DNA of 62,406 bases, from contig JAEOTA010000034.1 of NCBI GenBank assembly GCA_016840085.1, forward strand, positions 1-62,406, in the 5' to 3' direction. The notes below the pieces were generated by a model. It was not told the DNA's origin, did not search any database, and was given only the letters and a program-made list of their open reading frames with translations. This DNA is from Promethearchaeota archaeon. GTDB taxonomy: Archaea > Asgardarchaeota > Lokiarchaeia > Sigyniarchaeales > SOKP01. Position numbers and translations under genes: made by a program. Shown in pieces: positions 34,759-42,957 of the stretch (position 1 is its first letter; each line of letters opens with the position of its first letter).

Positions 34759-34932
34759 ATGGAAAAGAGAAAATACAAAATAATTCAAAAGGAATTATCA
34801 ATGTCTTTAGAAGTAAAATTAAAGGAACGGAGTAAGGACCTAACCACTGAAGATCTTAAATCTATTATTAATCAAATAGAAGATCCTATTACCAAATTAA
34901 TAGCTAACAAATATTTGTTAAATGGTGAATAG
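34759..34932 (+). CDS. Small helical protein, 57 residues
   Basis: MEKRKYKIIQKELSMSLEVK, then KERSKDLTTEDLKSIINQIE and IANKYLLNGE, TAG. Two amphipathic helices. The following zinc-ribbon frame begins three bases before this stop in another frame, so the two may be one gene with a frameshift or be translationally coupled. No family recognised. Confidence 0.4.
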   Translation: MEKRKYKIIQKELSMSLEVKLKERSKDLTTEDLKSIINQIEDPITKLIANKYLLNGE

Positions 34933-35195
34933 AAATTAAATCTTGTCCTAAATGTGGTAAGGAGATAAAAATAGAATTTGTTATTACTTATCTAGATAAA
35001 AGACAACAAAAATTTTCTGAAATAGATATGGAATCTTTTGAAAAATATCAAGTGCTTTCTAATCAAATCAGGGAAGATGGAATTAAAGGAGTGCGAATAA
35101 GATTACATCCAGAAACTAGAGATTGGTATATTTGTAAAGTAATATCTCATAATGACTGGATTAAAAGATACAGAAAATTTATGTCCTGTAAATAG
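34929..35195 (+). CDS. Zinc-ribbon-like small protein without a standard start codon
   Basis: The frame opens IEIKSCPKCGKEIKIEFVIT and continues YLDKRQQKFSEIDMESFEKY, ...RIRLHPETRDWYICKVIS, to TAG. The CPKCG knuckle, with later Cys, suggests a half zinc ribbon. The codon before it is TGA and the first possible codon is ATA, with GGTGA directly upstream. Either ATA initiates, or a -1 frameshift fuses it to the preceding 57-residue ORF. It ends immediately before the next ATG. Confidence 0.4.
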   Translation: MEIKSCPKCGKEIKIEFVITYLDKRQQKFSEIDMESFEKYQVLSNQIREDGIKGVRIRLHPETRDWYICKVISHNDWIKRYRKFMSCK

Positions 35196-35363
35196 ATGAG
35201 TGAAGAAAATAAGCAAAAGTTTAAGGAAAACATTGGAAAATATTTTATGAGACGTTATTTTTGTCCAGATTCAGAATGTGGTTTTTCAACTGATGATAAT
35301 ACGTGGGGATTTAATAAAAAACGATATAGACCGTATAGAAATAAAGGAGATTTTTTAGGTTAA
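35196..35363 (+). CDS. Small Cys-containing protein, 55 residues
   Basis: MSEENKQKFKENIGKYFMRR, then YFCPDSECGFSTDDNTWGFN and a basic tail RYRPYRNKGDFLG. The ATG directly abuts the TAG of the preceding frame, indicating coupled translation. CPDSECGF is a CxxxxC half-knuckle. Function unknown. Confidence 0.45.
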   Translation: MSEENKQKFKENIGKYFMRRYFCPDSECGFSTDDNTWGFNKKRYRPYRNKGDFLG

Positions 35364-35392
35364 TAATTCTTTAAATTAAGAAGTGAGGAAAT

Positions 35393-35572
35393 ATGCCTAG
35401 ACAACCAATAAATTATTTTATTTTCTTTATAATTTTATGATTAGAGATCTTTCTCTTTCTGGAATTCAATATTGAAATCCCTACGGTATTTAGCAATTAT
35501 ATTGGAGAACCTATAAAACGAGACATAAGCTCAAATTTACTTATTAACTTAAATGTACCATTAATGCTGTAA
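35393..35572 (+). pseudogene. Short reading frame interrupted by TGA
   Basis: MPRQPINYFIFFIIL, then TGA (35438-35440), then LEIFLFLEFNIEIPTVFSNY and IGEPIKRDISSNLLINLN to TAA. A GTGAGG site precedes the ATG. The frame stays open for 44 codons after the TGA with coding-like sequence. It resembles a signal-anchor protein that lost one codon. Family unknown. Confidence 0.3.
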
Positions 35573-35714
35573 TTATTAGATTGTTTTTTTTAAAAAAAAG
35601 ATAAATAAGTTGAATTGAGCCTTGCTTCATACTAAACCAAAATTTTAAAAACGAAAATGTCAATGTGTGTAACGCTATATTAACAACAACAAAAATCTAA
35701 TAAAAACCACCATA

Positions 35715-35765
35715 AAGCGAATTCACACCCCTTACATTTAATATGTATTAGGAGGAGTTTCGCTT
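35715..35765 (+). promoter_or_regulatory. Hairpin element ahead of a 30-codon ORF
   Basis: AAGCGAA (35715-35721) pairs with TTCGCTT (35759-35765). Between them, CCCCTTACAT and ATGTATTAGGAGG can form an inner stem that would bury AGGAGG. A possible RNA switch or operator in the 410-bp gene-free stretch before the UMP kinase gene. Confidence 0.3.
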
Positions 35766-35806
35766 ACCTAATCTATTAAAGAATAATATCTTTAAGGTGA
35801 AATCAT

Positions 35807-35899
35807 ATGAAAGAAAAAAAATTAATTTTCTTTAATATAATTTCAATATTCGGAAAAAGGAAAATTTCATTGAAAAGATTCTTTATGGGCAATATTTAA
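35807..35899 (+). CDS. Possible 30-residue leader or small protein
   Basis: MKEKKLIFFNIISIFGKRKI, then SLKRFFMGNI, TAA. AAGGTGA lies 6-12 nt before the ATG. A basic amphipathic peptide upstream of pyrH. It may be a leader ORF or chance. Confidence 0.3.
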   Translation: MKEKKLIFFNIISIFGKRKISLKRFFMGNI

Positions 35900-35983
35900 A
35901 GCTCTAAAGATATATATCAAATTAAAAAACCATTTTAAAAATTTATTATATTTTGCTAAACTAATCTTTTTGAGTGCAGGTTA

Positions 35984-36697
35984 ATGAAAAATAAAAATAA
36001 TGTTATTAAAATAGGTGGATCGTTACTATTCACTGAAAAAAGAACAATTGATTCAGAAAAAATTATCGCATTCTCTAAAATTTTTAAAAGCAGCGAAAAT
36101 CCTGGAACTCATATTATTATTTGTGGGGGTGGACTAATCGCAAGGGAATACATTGATGCAGTTAGATCATTTGAAGGATCAGAAGCACTATGTGATATTT
36201 TTGGAATTGAAATCTCCCGTATTAACTCTAAATTAATAATAGCTTCACTAAAAAATTTGGCTTATCCACAAGTGCCAAAATCGATTGAAGAGTTATCAAC
36301 AGCGATGCTTTTTAATAAAATTATTGTAATGGGAGGATTACAACCTGGGCAATCTACAACTTCAGTAGCACTAGAAGTTGCAGAATTCACTGGTGCAAAA
36401 GAATTAGTGATACTTACTGATGTGCCGGGTATTTATGATAAAGATCCAAAAAAATTTGATGATGCGATATTATTAAGACATCTTACCTTTGATCAACTAC
36501 AAGAATTGATTTTAAAAAATTCTGATAATAAGCAAGCTGCTGCAGGAGAATATAGGATTTTTGATGCAGTATCTTTACAGGTTTTAAAACGTAGCAATAT
36601 TAAAGTTATTATCTTATCAGGGAAGGATCTGAATGAATTTAAAAAGTATTGGAATGGAGAAAAAGACATACTTGGAACAATTATCTCAAACGATTGA
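35984..36697 (+). CDS. pyrH: UMP kinase, archaeal type
   Basis: 237 residues of the amino-acid-kinase fold: VIKIGGSLLF at the N-terminus, IIICGGGLIAREYI, GGLQPGQSTTSVALEVAE (the UMP-binding loop typical of PyrH) and LTDVPGIYDKDPKK. It phosphorylates UMP to UDP in pyrimidine nucleotide synthesis. Length fits the archaeal hexameric enzyme. It ends with TGA (36695-36697), which shows that TGA is used as a stop here. Confidence 0.92.
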   Translation: MKNKNNVIKIGGSLLFTEKRTIDSEKIIAFSKIFKSSENPGTHIIICGGGLIAREYIDAVRSFEGSEALCDIFGIEISRINSKLIIASLKNLAYPQVPKSIEELSTAMLFNKIIVMGGLQPGQSTTSVALEVAEFTGAKELVILTDVPGIYDKDPKKFDDAILLRHLTFDQLQELILKNSDNKQAAAGEYRIFDAVSLQVLKRSNIKVIILSGKDLNEFKKYWNGEKDILGTIISND

Positions 36698-36774
36698 AGT
36701 ATTCATAAATTATTTTAACATATAATGTTTTACTAAAATAAATTACAGATTAGTTTAATTGATAGGAAAACAAA

Positions 36775-37008
36775 ATGTCTCAAACTTCATGGAAAGATCA
36801 AATTAAAAGAAAATGGGGGCCTCATAGTCATTGTACTATATGTGGTAAAGCTATGCCAACAGATAAGAAGTTTTGCAGTCAAGCTTGTCGCGATAATTAC
36901 CTTGGACGTGAGAGAAAACAAAAAAAAAAGGGAAGGATACAATGTGTGTTTCTTATAGTAATGTTAGTTGTTATGATGTTAATGTTGTTTATACCATCGC
37001 TTCTCTAA
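36775..37008 (+). CDS. DUF2116-like zinc-ribbon membrane protein
   Basis: 77 residues. HCTICGKAMPTDKKFCSQAC forms a CxxC...CxxxC knuckle, followed by a basic stretch (GRERKQKKKGR) and one C-terminal transmembrane helix (CVFLIVMLVVMMLMLFIPSL). This is the layout of archaeal DUF2116 tail-anchored zinc proteins. Such tails are Get3 substrates in principle, and a get3 gene is in this window. Confidence 0.7.
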   Translation: MSQTSWKDQIKRKWGPHSHCTICGKAMPTDKKFCSQACRDNYLGRERKQKKKGRIQCVFLIVMLVVMMLMLFIPSLL

Positions 37009-37087
37009 TCTTTCTTTTTTAAAACATAGAAATGACTTAGTATCAAAACAATTTATAATAGCAATACTTTATATTATTGTGTAAAAC

Positions 37088-37253
37088 GCAGAGATAACCA
37101 AGCCTGGTCAATACAGCTCCTATGAATAAGGACTTATGACTAACGGTGTCGGACTCAAGATCTCTTAAAGAATAAGACATCCGATCTCATAGGAGTGCGT
37201 GGGTTCGAAAATTTAATAGTTTTTCTGTTTCTTCGAAATTCCCACTCTCTGCA
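37088..37253 (+). tRNA. tRNA-Leu(CAA) with three apparent introns
   Basis: The acceptor arms GCAGAGA (37088-37094) and TCTCTGC (37246-37252) pair perfectly, with discriminator A at 37253. ACC/GGT form the D stem, with AAGCCTGGTCAA in its loop, and about 31 extra nt (near 37113-37143) interrupt the loop. The anticodon arm is TCGGA-CTCAAGA-TCCGA (CAA) with a 19-nt intron at the canonical 37/38 site (about 37161-37179). A long variable arm (CTC-ATAG-GAG) confirms class II, i.e. Leu. GTGGG/CCCAC form the T stem, with about 30 extra nt in the T loop (near 37210-37239) flanked by repeated TTCGAA. Exact splice points are uncertain. No encoded CCA. Confidence 0.75.
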
Positions 37254-37256
37254 TTA

Positions 37257-37619
37257 TTACAATTTTTCAATGATTTCTTTTAATACTTGGTCCAAAAAAA
37301 TTATTAAGGGTTTTACGATTTCTTCATTTTTCTTCTTATTTCTTAAAAATAGAAGAAGTAAAACTGGTGCTTTAAGTGTATGAGATGCTCTTTCAGCAAT
37401 AATAGTGCTTAATAAATTTGAATCTACTCCAAATAGATTAAATGAGGTTGTGGGAGGTTTAACACCGTTAATCATAGGAGGACTTCCTAATGTTACAGTA
37501 CCAATACCCATTTTGTTTTGATCTGATATCAGTAATAGAAAACTTTTATGTAATTGGAAGAGATTTAAATAAATTGTAATATCATCAATATTTATATTCT
37601 TTTCTGCTAAAAGTTCCAT
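37257..37619 (-). CDS. Proteasome-assembly-chaperone 3/4-like small protein (tentative)
   Basis: 120 residues. KSFLLLISDQNKMGIGTVTL, then FNLFGVDSNLLSTIIAERAS and LKAPVLLLLFLRNK...LIIFLDQVLKEI follow the PAC3/PAC4 layout: two strands, a gly-containing turn, a helix with the A-x-R-A-S/LA-x-x-x pattern, then a strand and a final helix. Eukaryote-like proteasome chaperone homologues fit an Asgard genome, and a PAC2-family gene lies 3.7 kb away. A roadblock-like module is the alternative. It ends 3 bp past the tRNA-Leu gene. Confidence 0.4.
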   Translation of the reverse strand: MELLAEKNINIDDITIYLNLFQLHKSFLLLISDQNKMGIGTVTLGSPPMINGVKPPTTSFNLFGVDSNLLSTIIAERASHTLKAPVLLLLFLRNKKKNEEIVKPLIIFLDQVLKEIIEKL

Positions 37620-37731
37620 ATTTTCTGTTGTTATGCTATTAATTTTATAATTAAAATAGAAGTTAATTATAATTAAAGGATTAGTTTGAAATTTTATTTT
37701 TTATTTATTGGATAAAATTGGATTAAACATA

Positions 37732-38430
37732 CTAGTCAGGAGAAAGAACCACACCGGAAATTCTTTGTCTTCTTATATCAAAATCATGATCCACGTGTAT
37801 TGTAATACAATGTTGATCGATATTTTGAAGATTTTTATGAACATAGCTTATAGGAACTACTGGTAATTCTGATTCAAGTACAGCATTTTTAGGAACAGGG
37901 ATGGGAATAATAGCTTTGCATCTTTCACAATTTACTAAAACTACTTTAATGTTAGGTGATTCTACTTTTTTTATTCTTTCTAACACATCGGGTGTTAGAT
38001 TGGGAGAATCTAATGAGATCTTCTCTTTTTTCTTTGGTGCTTCAGGAACTAATGGAATCTCTAGTTTCATATCATCATCAGATGAATATTCTATTTCTTC
38101 AATCTCCTTATTTGGTTTTGTAGGTATTTTTAGCTCTACCTTGATAGGAAACTTCAATGGGAATATAAAATTTAAAAGATTAATAACTAAGACGGCAAAA
38201 AGACTTATCAATGCTATTAAAAGTAATATACTGCCATTTAATAAATTTAAAACCGCCTGAAATACTAAGAGAATAATGCAAACAATATCGATTATAATGT
38301 TTATAATGAATATTATCCATACATTTCTAGGAATTTGGTATAGGTCAAACTCTTTATATTTTTCCTTTAATTTTTGAAATGGACTTCTTTTTTTTACCTT
38401 AATCCCATTTTTGGTATCCATTAATCTCAC
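37732..38430 (-). CDS. Two-helix membrane protein with C-terminal Cys/His domain
   Basis: 232 residues. There is a basic N-terminus, transmembrane helices at about 36-60 and 66-92, and an acidic linker rich in Glu/Ser/Asp. The C-terminal domain reads VVLVNCERCKAIIPIPVPKN then PVVPISYVHKNLQNIDQHCI, then VDHDFDIRRQRI. CxxC plus His/Cys suggests a metal-binding domain facing the cytoplasm. No family name recognised. Confidence 0.5.
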   Translation of the reverse strand: MRLMDTKNGIKVKKRSPFQKLKEKYKEFDLYQIPRNVWIIFIINIIIDIVCIILLVFQAVLNLLNGSILLLIALISLFAVLVINLLNFIFPLKFPIKVELKIPTKPNKEIEEIEYSSDDDMKLEIPLVPEAPKKKEKISLDSPNLTPDVLERIKKVESPNIKVVLVNCERCKAIIPIPVPKNAVLESELPVVPISYVHKNLQNIDQHCITIHVDHDFDIRRQRISGVVLSPD

Positions 38431-38661
38431 TATTTAAAATTATTAAGATATCGCTAATATTGTTCATTTAAAATTATAAAAATAATTGTATTTTTTAATT
38501 AAAAACTTTATTGAATATTATTCTAATAGCTTAATTAAAAACAAACTTAGTTTTTTTTAATTATTTGTACTTTGTTTTTAAAAGGAAGATATAAATTTGT
38601 AGATAAGAGTTCTATAACTCTTTATAATTTTAAGAAGTATACTATCTTTAGATAATTGAAC

Positions 38662-39294
38662 TTATACACCAAATATTTGTCTTAGTTCATTATAAATCTT
38701 AGACAACTCAGAAATTATTTTAGCATTATTCTGTTGAAGATAATAATTAATATATCCAGCTAAACCTTCACTATCATTAATCCAATCTAAGAAGGCTTTT
38801 ATTTCACCTTGTAGTTGTGGATCAATACTCACCCCTCCTGCCGAAGTCATTCCTCCTGCTGATGCTACACCGCCCATTTGTGCTCCTTTTTGACCCAATT
38901 GGGCATTAGGGTCCTTGAATGGTGTTTTTGAACTCATGGAACTAAGAACTCTTTGAACGTCCATCGCAGCACCAAGTCCATAACCATCAGGATCCATATA
39001 TGCAATTAACTCATGTTCTTCATCTTTTGCGCCAATGATACTACCTTCTCCTTTAAGGGATTTAGCTACTAATCTTTCGGCTTCTATTTGGAATACCGAA
39101 TATTTAACTCCTGATACCATTATGAATTGAGCATTTTGACCCATCCAGCTTGAAATCACTCTGTCTACATCTGCACTAATATCCCAATTATCTGTTGTAT
39201 AAATAATTTCTTTACCTTTAAGTACAACTGCTGCGATAATATGGGGATCTGATTGCATCAAATTATATACTGCAGTTGCAGGATCCACTGGCAT
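38662..39294 (-). CDS. Roadblock/LC7- or profilin-fold protein with Gly-rich linker
   Basis: 210 residues. Residues 1-110 show the roadblock/longin-like alternation HIIAAVVLKGKEIIYTTDNW, then ISSWMGQNAQFIMVSGVKYS and SLKGEGSIIGAKDEEHELIA. A Gly/Ala/Ser linker of about 30 residues (GGVASAGGMTSAGGVS) and a helical C-terminus (GEIKAFLDWINDSEGLAGYI) follow. Asgard archaea have many such small-GTPase-regulator-like proteins; a role with Ras-like GTPases is inferred. It does not look truncated. Confidence 0.6.
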   Translation of the reverse strand: MPVDPATAVYNLMQSDPHIIAAVVLKGKEIIYTTDNWDISADVDRVISSWMGQNAQFIMVSGVKYSVFQIEAERLVAKSLKGEGSIIGAKDEEHELIAYMDPDGYGLGAAMDVQRVLSSMSSKTPFKDPNAQLGQKGAQMGGVASAGGMTSAGGVSIDPQLQGEIKAFLDWINDSEGLAGYINYYLQQNNAKIISELSKIYNELRQIFGV

Positions 39295-39401
39295 CTTTTT
39301 TCCTCTTTCTTTTGGTAATTTTCAAATAAAATAAGATCTAAAGTCATTTAGTTTTGCTATAAAATAATTATTTACTAATTTATTAAAAATTTATCGATAA
39401 C

Positions 39402-39881
39402 TTAATTGTTATTAAAATTTTTACTTTTTTTAATATTGATTCTTCCGAATTTTGGCTTATTATATACTTTGATTTGATCTGAATTCTTTACACTAATTTC
39501 TCGATTATCTTTTTCAAATATTAGTTCATTCTTTAAAAAAGCTTTATGAAGATCATCCTTATTTTTTGAACTTTTTAAATGATCTTTAAGACTTATATCA
39601 CTTTTAAACAATTTCCCACATACTGGACAACTTAGTGAATCCTTCTCTAAAAGACCTTTAGGTGTTTTTACTATAATTGTATATGATCTCTTTATATTTA
39701 ACATACCCTTCTTATGCCGACAATAATGTCTTCTTAATTTTCCATAAGGTGGATAGTCGAAAAAAACTTTACTTCCATGCCGGCATTCCCAATATAATAT
39801 ATCTGCACCACATTTTGGGCATTTTGTTTGAAAAGATCGTAGATAACAATGCTTTCCGTGTGATTTATAAAAATGTCGCAT
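39402..39881 (-). CDS. Zinc-finger protein (zinc ribbon plus C2H2-like finger)
   Basis: 159 residues. KCPKCGADILYWEC, then FFDYPPYGKLRRHYC forms a four-Cys ribbon; SCPVCGKLFKSDISLKDHLK then SSKNKDDLH is C2H2-like. The tail is basic (KFGRINIKKSKNFNNN). Probably nucleic-acid-binding. Its promoter-like TATATTTATATA immediately precedes the ATG, and the gene diverges from tfb. Confidence 0.6.
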   Translation of the reverse strand: MRHFYKSHGKHCYLRSFQTKCPKCGADILYWECRHGSKVFFDYPPYGKLRRHYCRHKKGMLNIKRSYTIIVKTPKGLLEKDSLSCPVCGKLFKSDISLKDHLKSSKNKDDLHKAFLKNELIFEKDNREISVKNSDQIKVYNKPKFGRINIKKSKNFNNN

Positions 39882-39980
39882 TATATAAATATAAAGAACA
39901 AACTTATTAAAATATTATGTTCTTAATTAAAAATCTAAAACTTAAAAATGCGATTATTATTAACGGATAAATCCTCAAAA

Positions 39981-40000
39981 CGCAAACATTTAAATGTGCG
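39981..40000 (+). promoter_or_regulatory. tfb promoter: TATA embedded in a palindrome
   Basis: CGCAAACATTTAAATGTGCG carries a perfect 12-bp core palindrome (ACATTTAAATGT, 39986-39997) coinciding with the TATA-like ATTTAAAT, about 50 bp before the tfb start. A dyad over a TATA box suggests control by a dimeric repressor or by TFB/TBP autoregulation. Confidence 0.45.
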
Positions 40001-40046
40001 AAAATAATTATGTGAATTAAAGAAGAGAAATTATTAAGGGTTAAAG

Positions 40047-40979
40047 TTGGTGGATCTCTCATCATCTCAAAAAAATTTTAATTTATGCCCAGAATGTGGT
40101 AACAAAAATTTAATTTCAGATGAGACTCGTGGTGAGATCGTTTGTAATTTTTGTGGTTTAGTTTTGAGTCAAAGAATAATAGATTCAGGACCAGAATGGC
40201 GAGCATTCACATCTGAAGAGGCTATTAAAAAGGTGAGAGTTGGAGCTCCCACAACTCTTACACTACATGATAAGGGGCTAAGTACTATGATTGGTTGGAA
40301 GAATAAAGATGCGTTTGGAAACCCAATAAGTCCTAAAATGAAAGCTGAAGTGTATAGGTTAAGGAAATGGCATGTAAGGACAAGAACTAATAAATCTATT
40401 GACAGAAATTTAGCATATGCTATGAATGAATTGGATCGATTTGCCTCTCAATTGAATTTATCTAAAGATTTAAAAGAATCTGCTGCTCACATCTATAGGA
40501 AAATGGCTAATAAAAATTTAATTAGAGGAAGATCTATTGAAGCAATGTTAATTGCCTCAATTTATTTATCATGTAGACTAAATAACATACCAAAAACTTT
40601 AGATGACTTTATTGAGTTCGCATCTGTTGATAAGAAAAAAGTAGCTCGATGTTATAGATTAATTTTAAATGAGCTTAAACTGAATATACAAGTATCTTCT
40701 CCAATCAATTTTATTCCAAGATTTTGCGCAGAATTAAAACTATCAGGGAGAACTCAAAATAGGGCAGCTTCAATTTTGAAACTTGCTAAGATGTATCGTA
40801 TTACTGCAGGTAAAGCTCCAACAGGTTTAGCAGGTGCAGCTCTCTATGTTGCTGCTATTCAAGAGGGAGAACGTCGAACCCAAAAAGAAATTTCTCTAAC
40901 GGCGGGGGTAACTGAAGCAACTATTAGAAATCGTTATAAAGAACTAATTAATCATTTGAAATTTGATTTAAATGTATAA
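40047..40979 (+). CDS. tfb: Transcription initiation factor B (TFB/TFIIB)
   Basis: 310 residues. The N-terminal zinc ribbon is LCPECGNKNL and IVCNFCGLVL; the B-reader/linker shows DSGPEWRAFTSEEA. Two cyclin folds follow (VYRLRKWHVRTRTNKSIDRN...; GRSIEAMLIASIYLSCRLNN; KAPTGLAGAALYVAAIQEGE), then an HTH, TQKEISLTAGVTEATIRNRY. It recruits RNA polymerase to TBP-bound promoters and reads the BRE. It starts at TTG 40047 or GTG 40050; both follow AAGGG. Confidence 0.96.
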   Translation: MVDLSSSQKNFNLCPECGNKNLISDETRGEIVCNFCGLVLSQRIIDSGPEWRAFTSEEAIKKVRVGAPTTLTLHDKGLSTMIGWKNKDAFGNPISPKMKAEVYRLRKWHVRTRTNKSIDRNLAYAMNELDRFASQLNLSKDLKESAAHIYRKMANKNLIRGRSIEAMLIASIYLSCRLNNIPKTLDDFIEFASVDKKKVARCYRLILNELKLNIQVSSPINFIPRFCAELKLSGRTQNRAASILKLAKMYRITAGKAPTGLAGAALYVAAIQEGERRTQKEISLTAGVTEATIRNRYKELINHLKFDLNV

Positions 40980-41029
40980 GGAAATTGATATTGTTTAGAA
41001 TAAATTGATCTTTTAAGAAAAAGGCTTCA

Positions 41030-41179
41030 CTAGCGAACTTTTATTCTTTTTATGACTTCAGGTCGCTTTTTATATAAAATTCGAAAACCACAATGGGAAC
41101 ACTTAATACCGGGTAATGCACTTAATTCTTTTTTACTAACTTCTTTCCCACAACTCTTTCTTGCGCACACATATTTCAT
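41030..41179 (-). CDS. rpo12: RNA polymerase subunit Rpo12 (RpoP)
   Basis: 49 residues: MKYVCARKSCGKEVSKKELS, then PGIKCSHCGFRILYKKRPEV and IKRIKVR. The C-x4-C...CxxCGxRILYKxRP pattern is the Rpo12/Rpb12 signature, one zinc ion bound, part of the RNA polymerase core near Rpo3. Here the first knuckle is CARKSC. Converges with tfb, 50 bp apart. Confidence 0.93.
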   Translation of the reverse strand: MKYVCARKSCGKEVSKKELSALPGIKCSHCGFRILYKKRPEVIKRIKVR

Positions 41180-41281
41180 ATAATCTTCAAATTTTACATA
41201 ATTAAAATACTTTTTGTTTATTTGCTGAAATATAAAAAAAGTTTTAGATAAAAGAAATAAACTGATGCCAATATTTATATC

Positions 41282-42091
41282 TTAAATATACAATGATTTT
41301 CGTTTATCATCTGCATCAATAATATTGAGATTATCCAGATCTTTTTCTAATTGATCTCTTTTAATTTGGAGATTTTTAGTAATATTTTCAATATTTTCTA
41401 TAGAATATTTCTTTTTTATGGGCAAAGTAAAAGATTTTTTTAGCATTTCTAAAAGAATAATTGATGCTTTTAAATCAGTAATATCTTCATTAATCATGGC
41501 TAAGTTATCTGTCTCTGCGAGGAATACTAAACCATCAATATTAAATCTTGCTTTTGCTAAAGTGGGGATTAAGCCATTTGCGCCAATTATTACTCCTTTT
41601 TGTATTTTTTCACAATTATTTCCATTCATATACTTTTCTAATATCTCTCGATTTGTTGAACTAGCAAAAATTTTAGGTAATTTTGAATTTAACTTTCGAC
41701 TACTAACAGGATATGCCCCTAAAGCAATAATTAATTTAATTCCATATTGATGGATTATATCTGTTAAGAAATTAGAAATCTTATATATTCCCTTTGGGGT
41801 TAAACTTTGGGCATCAGCTGTTATTAACATAATATCTCTTAACTTATTGGGATCATTCCAATATAAAATTTCAGCTTTAGGAGCTGATAAAATACTATCA
41901 TCCACAATTGCTCCAGCAGGATAATCATCAAAAATAATATCCATTAAATTTTTAGCATTAAGCTGACCAATTAACGAATCTAAAGCAAACTTACCTACAT
42001 CAGCAATACCAGGCATTCCCAAAATACAAATTGGATTTATTAAATCTTCTTTGGTAATATGATTATGGTTAATTTTTCTTATTCCTTCCAT
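41282..42091 (-). CDS. PAC2-family proteasome assembly chaperone homologue
   Basis: 269 residues. INPICILGMPGIADVGKFAL then LDSLIGQLNAKNLMDIIFDD, PKAEILYWNDP and GIKLIIALGAYPVSSRK are the PAC2/PbaB family pattern (alpha/beta phosphorylase-like fold). Archaeal members assist or bind proteasome alpha rings. A Lys/Asp-rich helical tail of about 40 residues follows. Full length. Confidence 0.85.
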   Translation of the reverse strand: MEGIRKINHNHITKEDLINPICILGMPGIADVGKFALDSLIGQLNAKNLMDIIFDDYPAGAIVDDSILSAPKAEILYWNDPNKLRDIMLITADAQSLTPKGIYKISNFLTDIIHQYGIKLIIALGAYPVSSRKLNSKLPKIFASSTNREILEKYMNGNNCEKIQKGVIIGANGLIPTLAKARFNIDGLVFLAETDNLAMINEDITDLKASIILLEMLKKSFTLPIKKKYSIENIENITKNLQIKRDQLEKDLDNLNIIDADDKRKSLYI

Positions 42092-42287
42092 ATCTTTAAC
42101 CTTATATTTGTAAAAATATGTCTAATAATAGGATATTTTTTTCAATTTAAAAACGATGTATTATCCTAGTAGACACAAGGATTATTGCAAAAGTAATATA
42201 ATCATAATATCAAAAAATTAAATTAATAAGATTGGTTTTATCATATAGAAGAAGTACTAGATCTTTATTTAAATAATAATTCTGTTT

Positions 42288-42884
42288 ATGGTGCACTTGG
42301 TTTATAAATGTTTGATGTGTGGAACATGTTGTCATGAGATTCCTGGGGATTATAAAAAGAGAATTCCCTTATATCCTGAAGAAGTTGATAAACTTATTGA
42401 AATGGCTGAAAAACTTGGAGTAGAATTTAAAGTTATAGAGGATTTAGTATTCCCTGATATTAAAAATGAAAAAATTTTAATACTTACTTATCGAATTAGG
42501 TTAGAAAATGATACTCATGGATGTCCTTTCTATATAAAAAATAAAGGGTGTACTGTTCACAATGCCAAACCTTTAGCGTGCCAAGCTTATCCGTTAGCTC
42601 TAAAACGTATTGACGCATTTAATTTTGAAATAACTATTGATCCTCTATGTAATTATGTAATAGATAATTATAATGAATTAAAAAATTTAGATTTAGAAAA
42701 ATTAAAAAAGATCTTTAAGGATGAGTACCCAAAAGCTGAAAATTTTTTTCGAAAGAATAAGAACCTAATGTTTGAGATAAGGAAATTAGAGGTGACTAAA
42801 AAAATAGAAATACCTCGTGAAATAAGCTTAGATGCCTATAATTTATATTTAGCAAATTGGGATCGAGACGAAATTAGAGTTTAA
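42288..42884 (+). CDS. YkgJ-family (PF03692) Cys-cluster protein
   Basis: 198 residues. YKCLMCGTCCHEIPG (CxxCxxCC) at the N-terminus, then HGCPFYIKNKGCTVHNAKPL and ACQAYPLALKRI, is the YkgJ pattern, thought to bind zinc or an Fe-S cluster. Function unknown; some members lie near flagellar or RNA-modification genes. Clean start with RBS-poor upstream TATA-rich DNA. Confidence 0.85.
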   Translation: MVHLVYKCLMCGTCCHEIPGDYKKRIPLYPEEVDKLIEMAEKLGVEFKVIEDLVFPDIKNEKILILTYRIRLENDTHGCPFYIKNKGCTVHNAKPLACQAYPLALKRIDAFNFEITIDPLCNYVIDNYNELKNLDLEKLKKIFKDEYPKAENFFRKNKNLMFEIRKLEVTKKIEIPREISLDAYNLYLANWDRDEIRV

Positions 42885-42957
42885 AACTCTCTAATTTTGG
42901 GTTTTCTTTTAAAATATCAAGAATAATAATTCTGAGCATTAATAAACTGTTACATAA

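Noticed and set aside
34905..34918. The same 14-bp palindrome AACAAATATTTGTT as in the cas8b promoter
   Set aside because: Here it lies inside a small coding frame (ANKYLL) with no promoter context. AT-rich dyads recur by chance, so I do not propose a shared regulator.
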